Source: Labedella populi
GTDB taxonomy: Bacteria; Actinomycetota; Actinomycetes; Actinomycetales; Microbacteriaceae
DNA length: 64,000 bases
Reading direction: 5' to 3'
NCBI RefSeq assembly: GCF_004078655.1
Contig: NZ_RZNC01000001.1
Span: 186,001 to 250,000, forward strand
In this document: positions 53,282 to 63,607 of the stretch, in pieces
Position numbering within the stretch: position 1 is the stretch's first letter
Layout of the letters: every line of letters starts with the position of its first letter
The notes under the pieces: model-generated
What the model was told of the DNA's origin: nothing
The model's database searches: none
What the model saw: the letters and a program-made list of their open reading frames with translations, nothing else
Position numbers and translations under genes: made by a program

Positions 53282-54665
53282 GCGCTCACCTCCGCGTTTC
53301 GGGGCGGCTTCACGCTGTCGCTCACGCGGAGCAACAGAGCCACGATGATCCAGTTCGCCACGAGAGATGAGCCTCCCGCGGCGAGGAAGGGCGTCGTGAG
53401 ACCCGTGAGCGGGATGACGCGCGTGACCCCTCCGACCATGATGAAGACCTGGAGGGCGACCGTGAACGCGAGGCCGAGCGACAGTAGCTTGCCGAAGTCG
53501 TCCCCCTCCATGAAGCCGATGCGGATCCCGCGGCCGACGAAGACCAGGTAGAGCGCGAGGATCGCGAAGATGCCGGCGAGGCCGAGCTCCTCCCCGAGGC
53601 TCGCGATGATGTAGTCGCTCTCCGCGAGGGGCGTGATCGCCGGTCTGCCCTGACCGAGTCCCGTGCCGACGAGACCCCCGTGGGCCAGGCCGAAGATGCC
53701 CTGGAGCAGCTGGAAGCTGCCGCCCTGGGCGTCGTAGACCTCCTGGCTGAAGGCGTCGAGCCAGTTGTTGAAGCGACCGTTCACGTAGGTGAGCGATTGG
53801 CTTGCGATGGCCGCTCCGCCGCCGAAGAGCCCGAGTCCGATGAGCACCCAGCTGAGCCGACCCGTCGCGACGTAGATCATCACCGTGAACATCCCGAAGT
53901 ACAGCAGGGCCGTTCCGAGGTCGCGCTGGAAGACGATGACGCCCATCGACAGCGCCCACACCACGACGATGGGGCCCAGGTCACGGAGACGGGGGAACTG
54001 GATGCCGAGGAAGCGGCGGCCGACAAGCGAGAGCGAATCGCGCGTGCGCACGAGGTAACCCGCGAAGAAGATCGCGAGCGCGATCTTCGCGACCTCGCCG
54101 GGCTGGAACGACAGGAGGTCGCCGATCCCGATCCACACGCGTGCGCCGTTCACGCTCTTGCCGATACCGGGGAGCAGGGGGAGGAGCAGGAGGACGAAGG
54201 CCGAGAGTCCGAAGACGTACGTGTACCGGAAGAGTATGCGGTGATTGCGCACGACGAGGATGACGGTGATCGCCGCGACGATGGCGATCGCGCTCCACAC
54301 GATCTGGCGGGTCGAGAACGCCGCCCAGCCGGTGTAGCCCTCAGCGAGGTCGAGCCGATAGATCATCGCGATGCCGATGCCGTTCAGCACGGTCACGATC
54401 GGCAGGAGCAGGGGATCGGCGCGAGGGGCCGCGTATCGCAGGCAGACGTGCAGGCCGAGGACGAGGGCCGCGAGGGTCGCCGTGAGGGACACGAGTGTCG
54501 TGTCGATCGCGCCCGTCGCGCCGAGTTGGACGAGCAGCACCATCGCGATGTTGACGATGAAGGCGAGGATGAGCAGCGCGAGCTCGCGGTTGCGCTCCGT
54601 CTGAGGGATCCGGAGCTTCCGCATCGTCTTGATGACGCTCGTGTCGGCGACGATCTTCGGAGTGG

Positions 54666-54669
<4 letters not shown>
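53278..54669 (-). CDS. rodA: SEDS-family peptidoglycan polymerase RodA/FtsW
   Basis: A 463-residue membrane protein with ten or more transmembrane segments, a glycosyltransferase of the SEDS family that polymerises lipid II with a cognate class B PBP, here the coupled PbpA. Conserved family segments include GARVWIGIGDLLSFQPGEVAKIALAIF, FQRDLGTALLYFG, GRFNNWLDAF and AESDYIIASLGEELGLAG. I use the GTG at 54669, which overlaps the pstP stop by four bases. The operon position points to RodA rather than FtsW. Confidence 0.94.
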
Positions 54670-55916
<1,247 letters not shown>

Positions 55917-55921
55917 CCGGG

Positions 55922-56470
55922 TCAGCCTCGCAGTTCGAACACCGTCTGGCCGACCTTGATCGGGGTGTGCAGGGGGACCTGGGTGGGGGAGCCGATGCGC
56001 TTGCCGTCGAGGAACGTCCCATTCGTGGAACCGAGATCCTGGATCATCCACTCCTCGTTCCACTGCAGGAGGCGCGCGTGGTGGGTGGACGTGTAGTCGT
56101 CGCGGAAGACGAGGCTCGAATCGGCGGAGCGCCCGATCGTGATCGGTCCGCTGCCGAGGGGGATCTCCTGGCCTTCGCGCGGGCCCTGCGTGATGACGAG
56201 GCGGCGCGCGTTCGCGGCGGTCGCGAAGCCACCTCGGGAGCGGTTCACGGCGGCGGTCGGGGCCGTCGGCGAGGAGGGTGCTGGGGCCGGCCGGGCGACG
56301 GGCGGGGCCGGCGCGGGGGCCGGACTCGACGAGCCGCCTGACGCGGCGGCGGGCTTGCGATTGCCGCGGCCGAAGAGATCCGCGCGGAGAGCGTAGACGA
56401 CGCCCAGCACGAAGAACCAGAGGAGGATCAGGAAGCCGAAGCGGAGGAGGAGGAGGGTGAGTTCACTCAC
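55922..56470 (-). CDS. fhaB: FHA-domain protein FhaB (FipA)
   Basis: A 182-residue protein with an N-terminal transmembrane helix (about 5-27), an Ala/Pro-rich linker (about 40-78) and a C-terminal FHA domain. Phosphothreonine-binding signatures are GPITIGRSADSS, STHHARL and LGSTNGTFLDGKRI. In mycobacteria FhaB links kinase signalling to FtsZ and the wall machinery. It starts at 56470, overlapping the fhaA stop, and is the second gene of the cluster. Confidence 0.93.
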   Translation of the reverse strand: MSELTLLLLRFGFLILLWFFVLGVVYALRADLFGRGNRKPAAASGGSSSPAPAPAPPVARPAPAPSSPTAPTAAVNRSRGGFATAANARRLVITQGPREGQEIPLGSGPITIGRSADSSLVFRDDYTSTHHARLLQWNEEWMIQDLGSTNGTFLDGKRIGSPTQVPLHTPIKVGQTVFELRG

Positions 56471-57219
56471 GCGCTGGGCCCCCAGAAACCGTCGAGGTGG
56501 GAGCCGTCGTGACGCGCGGTCACGTCGTCCATGCGGCGGATGGGTGCTGTCGGCTCGGCCTGGGCGAGCACGCGGAAGATGATGCGGGTCCGCCCGATCT
56601 GGATCGAGGAGTCGGGCGCGAGGGCGACCTCGCTGAAGCGCTCGCCGTTCATGGTCGACCCGTTCGTGGACCCGAGGTCACGTGCCGCGGCGCGTTCGCC
56701 GTCCCACAGGATCTCGACGTGGCGTCGGCTCGTGCCGGAGTCGTCGACCGTGATGTCAGCGTCGCGACCGCGACCGATCACGGTACGCGCCGCCGTAATG
56801 GGGTATCGCTTGCCGCCGATGTCGAGCACGGGCGTCCACGCTACCCGGCTCTTCGTGTTTCGGGAATCCACGCGCAGCATGCCGTCGCTCATCGAGGGCT
56901 CCGCCTCGAGCAGGATCTGGATGCCGCCGGCGAACTGATACCCCTGCGATGCCGCGTGCTTCTGCACGAGGGCGGTGAGCTCGTCGATGAGCGCCGGGCC
57001 GATCGCGGTCATCCTGCGGTGGTCGGTGACCGACATGACGACGCGGAAGGAATTGGGGGCGAGGATGCGCTCGCGGCTCACGACGGCCGCCTTCGTGTCG
57101 ATCTCGCGCTTCAGAGCGCTCGTGATCTCGACCGGTTGCAGCCCGGAACGGAAGGCCTTGGCGAACGCCCCGTTGACGGCGCGCTCCAAGCCCTTCTCGA
57201 AGTTGTCCAGAATGCCCAC
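56467..57219 (-). CDS. fhaA: DUF3662 and FHA domain-containing protein FhaA
   Basis: A 250-residue protein. The N-terminal DUF3662 domain (about 1-120) starts MGILDNFEKGLERAVNGAFAK. The C-terminal FHA domain (about 145-230) has TVIGRGRDADITVDD, SRRHVEI and DLGSTNGSTMNG. The long disordered linker of mycobacterial FhaA (527 residues) is almost absent. In mycobacteria FhaA binds phosphorylated MviN and controls lipid II export. It is the first gene of the minus-strand kinase cluster. Confidence 0.94.
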   Translation of the reverse strand: MGILDNFEKGLERAVNGAFAKAFRSGLQPVEITSALKREIDTKAAVVSRERILAPNSFRVVMSVTDHRRMTAIGPALIDELTALVQKHAASQGYQFAGGIQILLEAEPSMSDGMLRVDSRNTKSRVAWTPVLDIGGKRYPITAARTVIGRGRDADITVDDSGTSRRHVEILWDGERAAARDLGSTNGSTMNGERFSEVALAPDSSIQIGRTRIIFRVLAQAEPTAPIRRMDDVTARHDGSHLDGFWGPSA

Positions 57220-57403
57220 GATGCTCCTGAAGTGGTGTGATGGCTACCCACATGTTAGTGGGAGCCCCTGGAAACGCCCTCGACCCCCCCGTCCCGGCCA
57301 CGGTGCGGGCCGGTGCGAGACGACCGCCGTCGCCCTCGAATGGCTGAGCCCCTCCGCACCGTGCTAATCTCGCTGCGGTGGTGCGCGTGCGCATCATCGA
57401 CTC

Positions 57404-57487
57404 GCGCGAGTGGCGGAATTGGCAGACGCGCTGGCTTCAGGTGCCAGTGCCCGCAAGGGCGTGGGGGTTCAAGTCCCCCCTCGCGCA
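57404..57487 (+). tRNA. tRNA-Leu (CAG)
   Basis: An 84-nt class II tRNA. The acceptor stem pairs GCGCGAG with CTCGCGC and the discriminator is A. The anticodon stem CTGGC/GCCAG encloses loop TTCAGGT with anticodon CAG. A variable arm and a T-arm with GGTTCAAGTCC are present. It is followed by a strong terminator. No attachment site or integrase is seen at its 3' end. Confidence 0.97.
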
Positions 57488-57495
57488 CAGAATGT

Positions 57496-57526
57496 GAAGG
57501 CACCGATCGGATCGATCGGTGCCTTC
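57496..57526 (+). terminator. Terminator hairpin after tRNA-Leu
   Basis: A perfect 14-bp stem (57496-57509 with 57513-57526) and a 3-nt loop, 9 bp after the tRNA. Confidence 0.87.
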
Positions 57527-57550
57527 GTCGCTTCCGTGGTGCTCGACGAC

Positions 57551-57763
57551 TCAGACGCCGCCGCCGCCGGGGCGCATCCATGCTGTCGTTCCCGTCGCAC
57601 GGTCGGTCGCGGCGCCGATGTCCGTGTCGACGCCGACGCCCGCGCCCGCGCGGCGCTGCTCCTCGGGGTGGACTGGCGGCTGGCGGCGTCCGACGAGCGG
57701 GAGAAGGACGATGCCGACGATCACGATGAGGAGCACCGCTGCGGGCAGGAGGATCGCTTCCAT
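57551..57763 (-). CDS. Hypothetical small membrane protein
   Basis: A possible 70-residue protein. It starts MEAILLPAAVLLIVIVGIVLLPLVG, one strong transmembrane helix, followed by a polar Gly/Ala/Thr-rich tail ending PGGGGV. The open frame extends upstream but the extra part is arginine-rich and unconvincing. No clear Shine-Dalgarno precedes the ATG at 57763. It is in the gap between tRNA-Leu and acdS. No family recognised. Confidence 0.45.
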   Translation of the reverse strand: MEAILLPAAVLLIVIVGIVLLPLVGRRQPPVHPEEQRRAGAGVGVDTDIGAATDRATGTTAWMRPGGGGV

Positions 57764-57870
57764 GCGCTCAGGGTAGGTCTCGCGGCGCGGCTCCGCCAGA
57801 GCCGCTCGGTGGACATCTGTCGCAGCGGAGGGCGGCGAACTCGGCCGCGCGGTCAACGGACGAATCCGAT

Positions 57871-57891
57871 GTGCAATATATTGACTTGCAC
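57871..57891. promoter_or_regulatory. Operator-like dyad upstream of acdS (GTGCAA-N9-TTGCAC)
   Basis: Perfect 6-bp arms lie at 57871-57876 and 57886-57891, 48 bp before the acdS ATG. It overlaps a TTGACT (57881-57886) that could serve as -35, with a weak TGCTTT 18 bp later, so a bound regulator would block or position RNA polymerase. Confidence 0.55.
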
Positions 57892-57938
57892 GGGCATCGG
57901 CTCGTGCTTTGTGTCCCACCACTGATGACGAGGAATCC

Positions 57939-58949
57939 ATGCCGCTCTCCGACTTCCCCCGCTACCCGCTCACCTTCGGCCCGAGTCCCGTGCACCACTT
58001 GCCCCGGCTCAGCCAGCACCTCGGCGGGGCGCAGATCTGGGCGAAGCGGGAGGACGTGAGCAGCGGGCTCGCGTTCGGCGGCAACAAGACGCGGAAGCTC
58101 GAGTATCTCGTCCCGGAGGCGCTCGCCGAGGGCGCCGACACGCTCGTCTCGATCGGCGGGTACCAGTCGAACCACACGCGTCAGGTCGCCGCGGTCGCCG
58201 CGAAGCTCGGGCTCAAGGCGCGACTCGTCCAGGAGAACTGGGTGGAATGGCCCGACCCGCTGACCGACCGCGTCGGCAACATCCAGCTCTCGCGCATGAT
58301 GGGCGCCAAGGTCACCCTCGACTCCGCGGGCTTCGACATCGGGATCCGTTCGAGCTGGCAGCAGGCGATCGACGAGGTCGTCGCCGACGGCGGGAAGCCG
58401 TACGCGATCCCGGCAGGCGCCTCGGATCACCGGCTCGGCGGCCTCGGATTCGCCAATTGGGCGGACGAAGTGGAGCAGCAGGAGCGCGAGCTGGGTGTCT
58501 TCTTCGACACGATCATCGTCTGCACGGTCACGGGTTCGACGCACGCCGGTATGATCGCGGGATTCGCGGGCCAGGACCGCCCTCGCCGCGTCATCGGCAT
58601 CGACGCCTCCGCGACGCTCGAGAAGACGCGCGCGCAGGTGGAGAAGATCGCTCGGAACACCGCGGAACTCATCGGTCTCGGTCGCGACCTCCGCGACGAC
58701 GAGATCACGGTTCTCGAGGGCTGGGCCGGCGATCTCTACGGCATCCCCGTCCAGTCGACCATGGATGCGATCCGGCTCGGCGCGGAGCTCGAGGCCATGA
58801 TCACCGATCCGGTCTACGAGGGGAAGTCTCTCGCGGGCCTCATCGATCTCGTGCAGTCGCGTGACATCCCCGCGTCGAGCACGGTCCTGTACGCACACCT
58901 CGGCGGCCAGCTCGCGCTCAACGCCTACAGTGGCCTCTTCCGGTCCTGA
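57939..58949 (+). CDS. acdS: 1-aminocyclopropane-1-carboxylate (ACC) deaminase
   Basis: A 336-residue fold-type II PLP enzyme that opens ACC to 2-oxobutanoate and ammonia, lowering ethylene in plant hosts. The PLP lysine is K50 in GGNKTRK. The residues that separate ACC deaminase from D-cysteine desulfhydrase are present: Y293-E294 (PVYEGKS) and L321 (AHLGG), with S77 and Y267 also kept. Length equals typical AcdS. The ATG at 57939 follows GAGGAA. A dyad lies upstream. No acdR-type Lrp regulator is adjacent, unlike in proteobacteria. It is a single-gene unit. Confidence 0.93.
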   Translation: MPLSDFPRYPLTFGPSPVHHLPRLSQHLGGAQIWAKREDVSSGLAFGGNKTRKLEYLVPEALAEGADTLVSIGGYQSNHTRQVAAVAAKLGLKARLVQENWVEWPDPLTDRVGNIQLSRMMGAKVTLDSAGFDIGIRSSWQQAIDEVVADGGKPYAIPAGASDHRLGGLGFANWADEVEQQERELGVFFDTIIVCTVTGSTHAGMIAGFAGQDRPRRVIGIDASATLEKTRAQVEKIARNTAELIGLGRDLRDDEITVLEGWAGDLYGIPVQSTMDAIRLGAELEAMITDPVYEGKSLAGLIDLVQSRDIPASSTVLYAHLGGQLALNAYSGLFRS

Positions 58950-59042
58950 CCCACGTGCCGTGAGGTTGTCGCCTTTCGTCGCCATCCGGTGCGCGAGAGC
59001 GACGACATGCGACACGTCAGGGCACGCTGCCGTCGTGGCGGA

Positions 59043-59369
59043 TCAGGGCAGGCCGAGGAGGCGGAGGATCGCCGCGACGGCCGCCGCCGCGATCACGACG
59101 ACCACGAACGGGGCGCGCCGCCACGCGAGCACACCGCCCACGGCGACGCCGAGCGGGCGCGCCCATCCCACGAACTCCTGCGCTTCGATGAGCGCGGACG
59201 TGGCAATCAACGCGCAGAAGAGAACGGCGACACCCGTGTCGAGGAGTTCCTGAACACGCTCGGACGGCACGATGCGCGCTCGCAGAAGGACTCCTGCGAG
59301 GCGCAACGCGATCGTTCCGACCGCGAGGACGCCCGCCGCGACGAGCAGTCCGATGGTGACGGAACTCAT
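59043..59369 (-). CDS. azlD: AzlD-family branched-chain amino acid transport protein
   Basis: A 108-residue membrane protein with three to four hydrophobic helices, matching AzlD, the small partner of AzlC in an exporter of branched-chain amino acids or analogues. It includes VGTIALRLAGVLLRARI and an FCALIATSALIEA segment. Its start lies 172 bp after the azlC stop, wider than the usual overlap, with a strong hairpin in between. Confidence 0.85.
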   Translation of the reverse strand: MSSVTIGLLVAAGVLAVGTIALRLAGVLLRARIVPSERVQELLDTGVAVLFCALIATSALIEAQEFVGWARPLGVAVGGVLAWRRAPFVVVVIAAAAVAAILRLLGLP

Positions 59370-59436
59370 GGGCGGCCCGTCCCCGTGTATCCATTCCGCA
59401 CGAGGGCGGCCGCCGACGTGCGGACTTCCGTCCCTC

Positions 59437-59468
59437 TCACCCCCCGATGGGCGGACATCGGGGGGTGA
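59437..59468 (-). terminator. Hairpin between azlC and azlD
   Basis: A perfect 13-bp stem (59437-59449 with 59456-59468) with a 6-nt loop inside the 172-bp azlC-azlD gap. It may attenuate azlD or stabilise azlC mRNA. Confidence 0.7.
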
Positions 59469-59541
59469 CCGGCAGCGAATGAGGACGAAACTCGGCGCGT
59501 CGGCGGGGGTGCGGTGCGCTGACGCGAGGGCGTCCGGACGC

Positions 59542-60261
59542 TCATTCGGGGGATCCGCTCGGTTCGAGTGCGGGCGTGGCGGGCGTGGAGGCGCGCCGCG
59601 GGGGCAGGCCGACGACGACGCCGAGGAGCGCGAGGAGAACCGGGACGCCCGCCGGGAGGAAGGGGGCCGTCACGAGGGCGATGGCCACACCGACCGCGAC
59701 GGCCCGACCGATTCGCGCGCTCCGCAGCGTCGGCAGGACGAGCGCCAGGATGATCGCGGGGAACGCGGCGTCGAGGCCCAGCGCGTCCGTGTCGGGGATC
59801 GTCGTTCCGACGAGCGCGCCCGCCACGACGCCGACGTTCCAGAAGAGGAAGAGCGCGATCCCGCACAGCCAGAACGCGGCACGCCGGCGCTCACCGGACG
59901 GTTGGATGAGGGCGAACGCCGCGCTCTCGTCCGTCAGCACGTGGCTGCCGATGAGGGTGCGCCAGGTGCCCCTCCCGACGGCGTCGCCAACGGCGAGTCC
60001 GAGGGGGAGGAGCCGCGCATTGACGAGCAGACCGGCGGCGACGGCTGCCAGCAGCGACCCGCCGGATGCGATCACACCGACGAGCAGGAACTGGGATGCG
60101 CCGGCGAAGACGACGATAGACAGCAGGGTCGGCAGCCACAGCGGGAGGTCGGCCCCCACGGTGATCGCGGCGAAGGCGAAACCGACGATGCCGTCGGCCG
60201 CGCACACGACCAGGATCGATCGCGCCGTGACCGGGTCGACAGCCCGCCAGAGAGAACGCAT
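59542..60261 (-). CDS. azlC: AzlC-family branched-chain amino acid exporter
   Basis: A 239-residue membrane protein with about seven hydrophobic segments and the AzlC pattern: AADGIVGFAFAAITVGA near the start, FAGASQFLLVG, LLVNARLLPLGLAVG and LTDESAAFAL. With AzlD it should export branched-chain amino acids or toxic analogues. The ATG at 60261 gives the family N-terminus (MRSLWRAVDPVTARSI). It is divergent from an XRE-cupin regulator with 88 bp between starts, which is likely its regulator. Confidence 0.9.
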   Translation of the reverse strand: MRSLWRAVDPVTARSILVVCAADGIVGFAFAAITVGADLPLWLPTLLSIVVFAGASQFLLVGVIASGGSLLAAVAAGLLVNARLLPLGLAVGDAVGRGTWRTLIGSHVLTDESAAFALIQPSGERRRAAFWLCGIALFLFWNVGVVAGALVGTTIPDTDALGLDAAFPAIILALVLPTLRSARIGRAVAVGVAIALVTAPFLPAGVPVLLALLGVVVGLPPRRASTPATPALEPSGSPE

Positions 60262-60349
60262 GATGACATCGTGCGGTTCCGATAAGGTGTTCGTCAAGTC
60301 GAACGCACGATCGATGAGCCGAACGGCTTGCCGAGAACGAGGAGGACGG

Positions 60350-60913
60350 ATGGTCGGGAACTCCGGTGCACCCCTCGCCGCGATCGCGGCGGCGCTGCAA
60401 CGCGAGCGTCGACGCATCGGACTGTCCCTCGCGGAGGTCGCACGTCGCGCGGGGATCGCCAAGTCGACCCTCTCGCAGCTCGAATCGGGCACGGGCAATC
60501 CCAGCATCGAGACGCTCTGGGCGCTGAGCTCGGCCCTCGAGGTCCCGTTCTCGCTGCTCGTCGACCCGCCACGACCCGTCGTCCAGGTGATCCGGGCCGG
60601 GGAGGGACCGGCCCTCTCGTCGGAGAGCGCCGACTACGTCGCGACGCTGCTGTCCGCATCGCCGGCGAAGACGCGCCGCGACATCTACCTCATCACGGCG
60701 CAGCCGGGCGAGCCGCGGAGGAGCGAGCCGCATCTGGCCGGGACGCTGGAGCACGTCATCCTCAGCACGGGACGCGCTCTCGTCGGTCCGACGGACGACG
60801 CGGTCGAGGTCGGACCGGGCGACTACGTCCTCTATCCGGGTGACGTCGCGCACGTCTTCGAGGCGCTCGAGACGGGGACCGCAGCGGTCCTCGTGTCGGA
60901 GCACCGCAGCTGA
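60350..60913 (+). CDS. XRE-family regulator with cupin sensor domain
   Basis: A 187-residue regulator. The N-terminal HTH (about 10-65) carries LSLAEVARRAGIAKSTLSQLESGTGNPSIETLWAL-type features of the XRE fold. A C-terminal cupin (about 110-185) is seen from the EHVILSTGRALVG and GPGDYVLYPGDVAHVFEAL strands. Such proteins often control adjacent amino-acid exporters. A GAGGAGGA Shine-Dalgarno supports the ATG at 60350; an in-frame ATG 12 codons earlier is possible but lacks such a site. Confidence 0.9.
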   Translation: MVGNSGAPLAAIAAALQRERRRIGLSLAEVARRAGIAKSTLSQLESGTGNPSIETLWALSSALEVPFSLLVDPPRPVVQVIRAGEGPALSSESADYVATLLSASPAKTRRDIYLITAQPGEPRRSEPHLAGTLEHVILSTGRALVGPTDDAVEVGPGDYVLYPGDVAHVFEALETGTAAVLVSEHRS

Positions 60914-60961
60914 CGTCCGCGTCGACCGGCGGCATCTCGTCCGAACCGACGGCCCGCCCCG

Positions 60962-61651
60962 TCAGGCCGTCGTGGTGCGCATGCTCCCGACGGCACGGCG
61001 TGAGAGCCACAGGACGCCGAGCCCCACGGTGGCGATGACGAGGGCGAGGAGGACGACGAAGAAGACCACGGAGAGGTACCCGCTGTCCGAGAGACGCGGG
61101 TCGAGGAACGGGTAGGGGTACCAGCCGGCGGTGCCGGTGGAGGGACTCGTGACCAACGGCGCGCGCAGGAGGGTGTAGGCGGCCCACGCCAGGGGGAAGA
61201 TCACGACGATGCCGATGCTCCGCGACGGGAGCGGGCGGCGGCCCGGTGCGAACAGACGATCCAGCAGGAGGTATGCCGGTGCGATCGCGTGCACGACCTC
61301 GTTCGACCACGGCTGGCTCAGTCCCGGGTCGAGCTCGATGCCTCGGAGCAGCACGTTGTAAACGATGCCCGTGGTCACCATGTAGGTGGCGATGCTCGTC
61401 ATGAGGACGGCGAACCAGCGCGGGTCCTCGCCGCGGCCGCGAAGGAGCACGACCGAGCCGATGGCGAGGGTGATGGCGGCGGCGAGGTTCGACTGGATCG
61501 TGAAGAAGCTGAAGAAGTTCGCGAGTGTCGTGCCGAGGAGGTCGGGGTTCCGCGCCGACCAGAAGGTGACGCTCGTCACGAGTTGACCGAGGACGGCCGA
61601 GACGATCGACACTGCGATGACCACGCGAATCGCCGCGAACAGGATCCTCAC
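60962..61651 (-). CDS. Pr6Pr-family integral membrane protein
   Basis: A 229-residue membrane protein with six hydrophobic segments and the NFFSFFTIQSNL motif. NEVVHAIAPAYLLLDRL and the GWYPYPFLDP segment, typical of the Pr6Pr (FAR-17a/AIG1-like) family, are also present. Members have no established function in bacteria; an animal relative hydrolyses fatty-acid esters of hydroxy fatty acids. A hairpin separates it from the DsbA-like gene upstream. Confidence 0.82.
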   Translation of the reverse strand: MRILFAAIRVVIAVSIVSAVLGQLVTSVTFWSARNPDLLGTTLANFFSFFTIQSNLAAAITLAIGSVVLLRGRGEDPRWFAVLMTSIATYMVTTGIVYNVLLRGIELDPGLSQPWSNEVVHAIAPAYLLLDRLFAPGRRPLPSRSIGIVVIFPLAWAAYTLLRAPLVTSPSTGTAGWYPYPFLDPRLSDSGYLSVVFFVVLLALVIATVGLGVLWLSRRAVGSMRTTTA

Positions 61652-61656
61652 GGGTG

Positions 61657-61688
61657 GCCTCGCTTCGTTCGGGTGCTCGAAGCGAGGC
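61657..61688 (-). terminator. Terminator hairpin after the thioredoxin-fold gene
   Basis: An 11-bp perfect stem (61657-61667 with 61678-61688) and a 10-nt loop, 20 bp after the minus-strand stop at 61708. Confidence 0.7.
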
Positions 61689-61707
61689 TACCGCGACATC
61701 GGATCGC

Positions 61708-62646
61708 TCACGGGGTCGGAGTGGGGGTCGGGGTCGGCGCGTCGGTCGGCGCCGGAGTCTCGGTGCCCTCGCCCTCGGTGCCTTCGCCCTCGGTGGGAGC
61801 GATGACCTTCGTGATGAACGCGATCACCTGGGCAGGGTCGTCGATCGCGCCGGTGTACGGCTCGCCGTTCACGAGCAAGAGGCTGCCGGACTCGAGGGTC
61901 GCCTCGGAGTTCGGGAGCGCGCCCTCCGTTGCCCGGTCCGTCGCTCCCTCGACCCATCCGTTGAAGCGGCCGTCGGTGATGCACTCCTCGACGCCGTCGA
62001 TCGTCACGCCGGCGGAGCTCACGAGGGCCGCGAGGTCCTCGTTCGTGGGTGACCCACCGCTCGCGTTCGCCTGTTCGGCGATGAGTGCGGTGTGCGCGGT
62101 GAGGAAGTCGTCCGGAGCGAACGAGGCGACGCACGCAGCAGCGTTCGCGGCACGCAGGCCGTAGCCGTCTCCGGAGAGCGCGACGGGGTGCACCTCGAGC
62201 GACGCGTAGCCGGCCGTCACCCACTGCTGCACCTGCTCGAGGTTCGCCGTCGAGAAGCTCGCGGCATCCGCGTCCGAATAGTCGACGTAGAGGCGCATGT
62301 TGACCTGGTTCTCGGCCATGCCCTCGGCGGTCGCCACCGGATCGGCGCCCCATTCGAGAGCCGCCGTCGGCGTCGCGGTGAGCGCGGTGCCGTCGCCCGA
62401 GAGCACGATCCCATCGCTCAACATGTTCTCGGGCCCCCGGTTGGCGGCCCGGACCGCGGTGAGGACCGCCCAGGCGACGAGGGCGAGCACCGCGAGGATT
62501 GCGACGACGCTCACGACGATGGTCACGATCTTGCGGCGCTTCCGGCGCTTGCGCTCCTGCTCCCGCTCGATGCGAGCGATCTCGCGCTGAAACTCCTTGC
62601 GTTCCTTCTTCGTCATCGCCGCGAGTTCGCGGTTGAGGTTCGTCAT
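61708..62646 (-). CDS. Membrane-anchored DsbA/thioredoxin-like protein lacking the CXXC motif
   Basis: A 312-residue protein. A charged coiled N-terminus rich in Lys/Arg/Glu (about 12-40) precedes one transmembrane helix (about 41-66). The extracytoplasmic domain resembles actinobacterial DsbA-family proteins. The first strand reads VNMRLYVDYSDADAASF where family members have Cys-X-X-Cys, so no redox pair is present. Only C172 and C222 remain in the domain. The end is a Thr/Pro/Glu-rich low-complexity tail. A structural or binding role rather than disulfide exchange is likely (inference). ATG at 62646. Confidence 0.75.
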   Translation of the reverse strand: MTNLNRELAAMTKKERKEFQREIARIEREQERKRRKRRKIVTIVVSVVAILAVLALVAWAVLTAVRAANRGPENMLSDGIVLSGDGTALTATPTAALEWGADPVATAEGMAENQVNMRLYVDYSDADAASFSTANLEQVQQWVTAGYASLEVHPVALSGDGYGLRAANAAACVASFAPDDFLTAHTALIAEQANASGGSPTNEDLAALVSSAGVTIDGVEECITDGRFNGWVEGATDRATEGALPNSEATLESGSLLLVNGEPYTGAIDDPAQVIAFITKVIAPTEGEGTEGEGTETPAPTDAPTPTPTPTP

Positions 62647-62737
62647 GTCGCGGGACCAGGGCTTTCGATCGGAGGCGGAAATCCTCGCAGAGTCTATCGG
62701 CGGGCGCCTTTCCGTCCGCTGGGACGTCCCGGCCGGG

Positions 62738-63445
62738 TCAACCGACGAGGAGGGATGCGAGCTGGTCGGTCGAGTGCACGACGGCCATCGCGTCGGCCGC
62801 CTCGGCGGGAGAGCCGTAGCCCCACTCGACGATGATCGCCGGGATGCCGTGCGCCGCAGCCCCCTCGACGTCGTGGATACGATCGCCGACCAGCACGATG
62901 CGGCTCGTGTCGACGTCGAGCGCGGTGAGTCGCCGGAGCGCCTCGTCGACGACGTCGGCCTTGGCGCTGCGGGTCTCGTCGTCACTCGCGCCGCAGATCA
63001 CCCGGAAGAAGGAGTCGAGACCGAAGTGCTCGAGGATCGGGACGACCTGCGACTCCGGCTTGCTGCTCGAGACGGCGAGGGGGATGCCGCGAGCGTGCAG
63101 CCGCTGGATGAGGCCGGCCATTCCCGGGTACACGGCGGATTCGTTGTACGGGCCGACCTCGGCGACGAGGCGGCGGTAGATCTCGAGGGCGCGTGCCGAC
63201 TGCTGCGGCGTGAAGCCGGCGAAGTCACGGAACGAGTCGAGGATGGGCGGGCCCACCCAGCGGAGGAGGTCGGCGTTCGAGGGTACCGGCGCGCCCATCT
63301 CCGCGAGCGTCAGGGCCAGCCGGTGGACGATTCCGGGGGCCGAGTCGGTGATCGTCCCGTCGAGGTCGAAGAGGATGCACGACCACGTCCGGGTGATCGA
63401 GGACGGGGCACCGTCCGGGGTCGTGACGGCATCGGGGTTGCTCAT
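62738..63445 (-). CDS. HAD hydrolase, phosphoglycolate-phosphatase-like
   Basis: A 235-residue haloacid-dehalogenase phosphatase. Motif I is DLDGT with nucleophile D27 and acid D29. Motif II is the Ser in AVSSSKP, motif III the Lys of the RSAKADVV segment, and motif IV GDRIHDVEGA. The helical cap lies between motifs I and II. The substrate is uncertain: phosphoglycolate, pyrophosphate or another small phosphate ester. It lies 91 bp upstream of the thioredoxin-fold gene on the same strand. Confidence 0.88.
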   Translation of the reverse strand: MSNPDAVTTPDGAPSSITRTWSCILFDLDGTITDSAPGIVHRLALTLAEMGAPVPSNADLLRWVGPPILDSFRDFAGFTPQQSARALEIYRRLVAEVGPYNESAVYPGMAGLIQRLHARGIPLAVSSSKPESQVVPILEHFGLDSFFRVICGASDDETRSAKADVVDEALRRLTALDVDTSRIVLVGDRIHDVEGAAAHGIPAIIVEWGYGSPAEAADAMAVVHSTDQLASLLVG

Positions 63446-63607
63446 GGGTGGTCCGTTCGGGAGGGGATGCGGGGTCGGCCGGGTCGCCGAGCGACGCGGC
63501 GTCGCGCCCCGCAGGGCATCGTAGCCGACCCACGTGGCTCGCCGGAGCGCCCCTGGTCCGGGTGCACCTGACGACTCAGGGGATCATCGCCGGGGTGAGG
63601 GGGGCGG

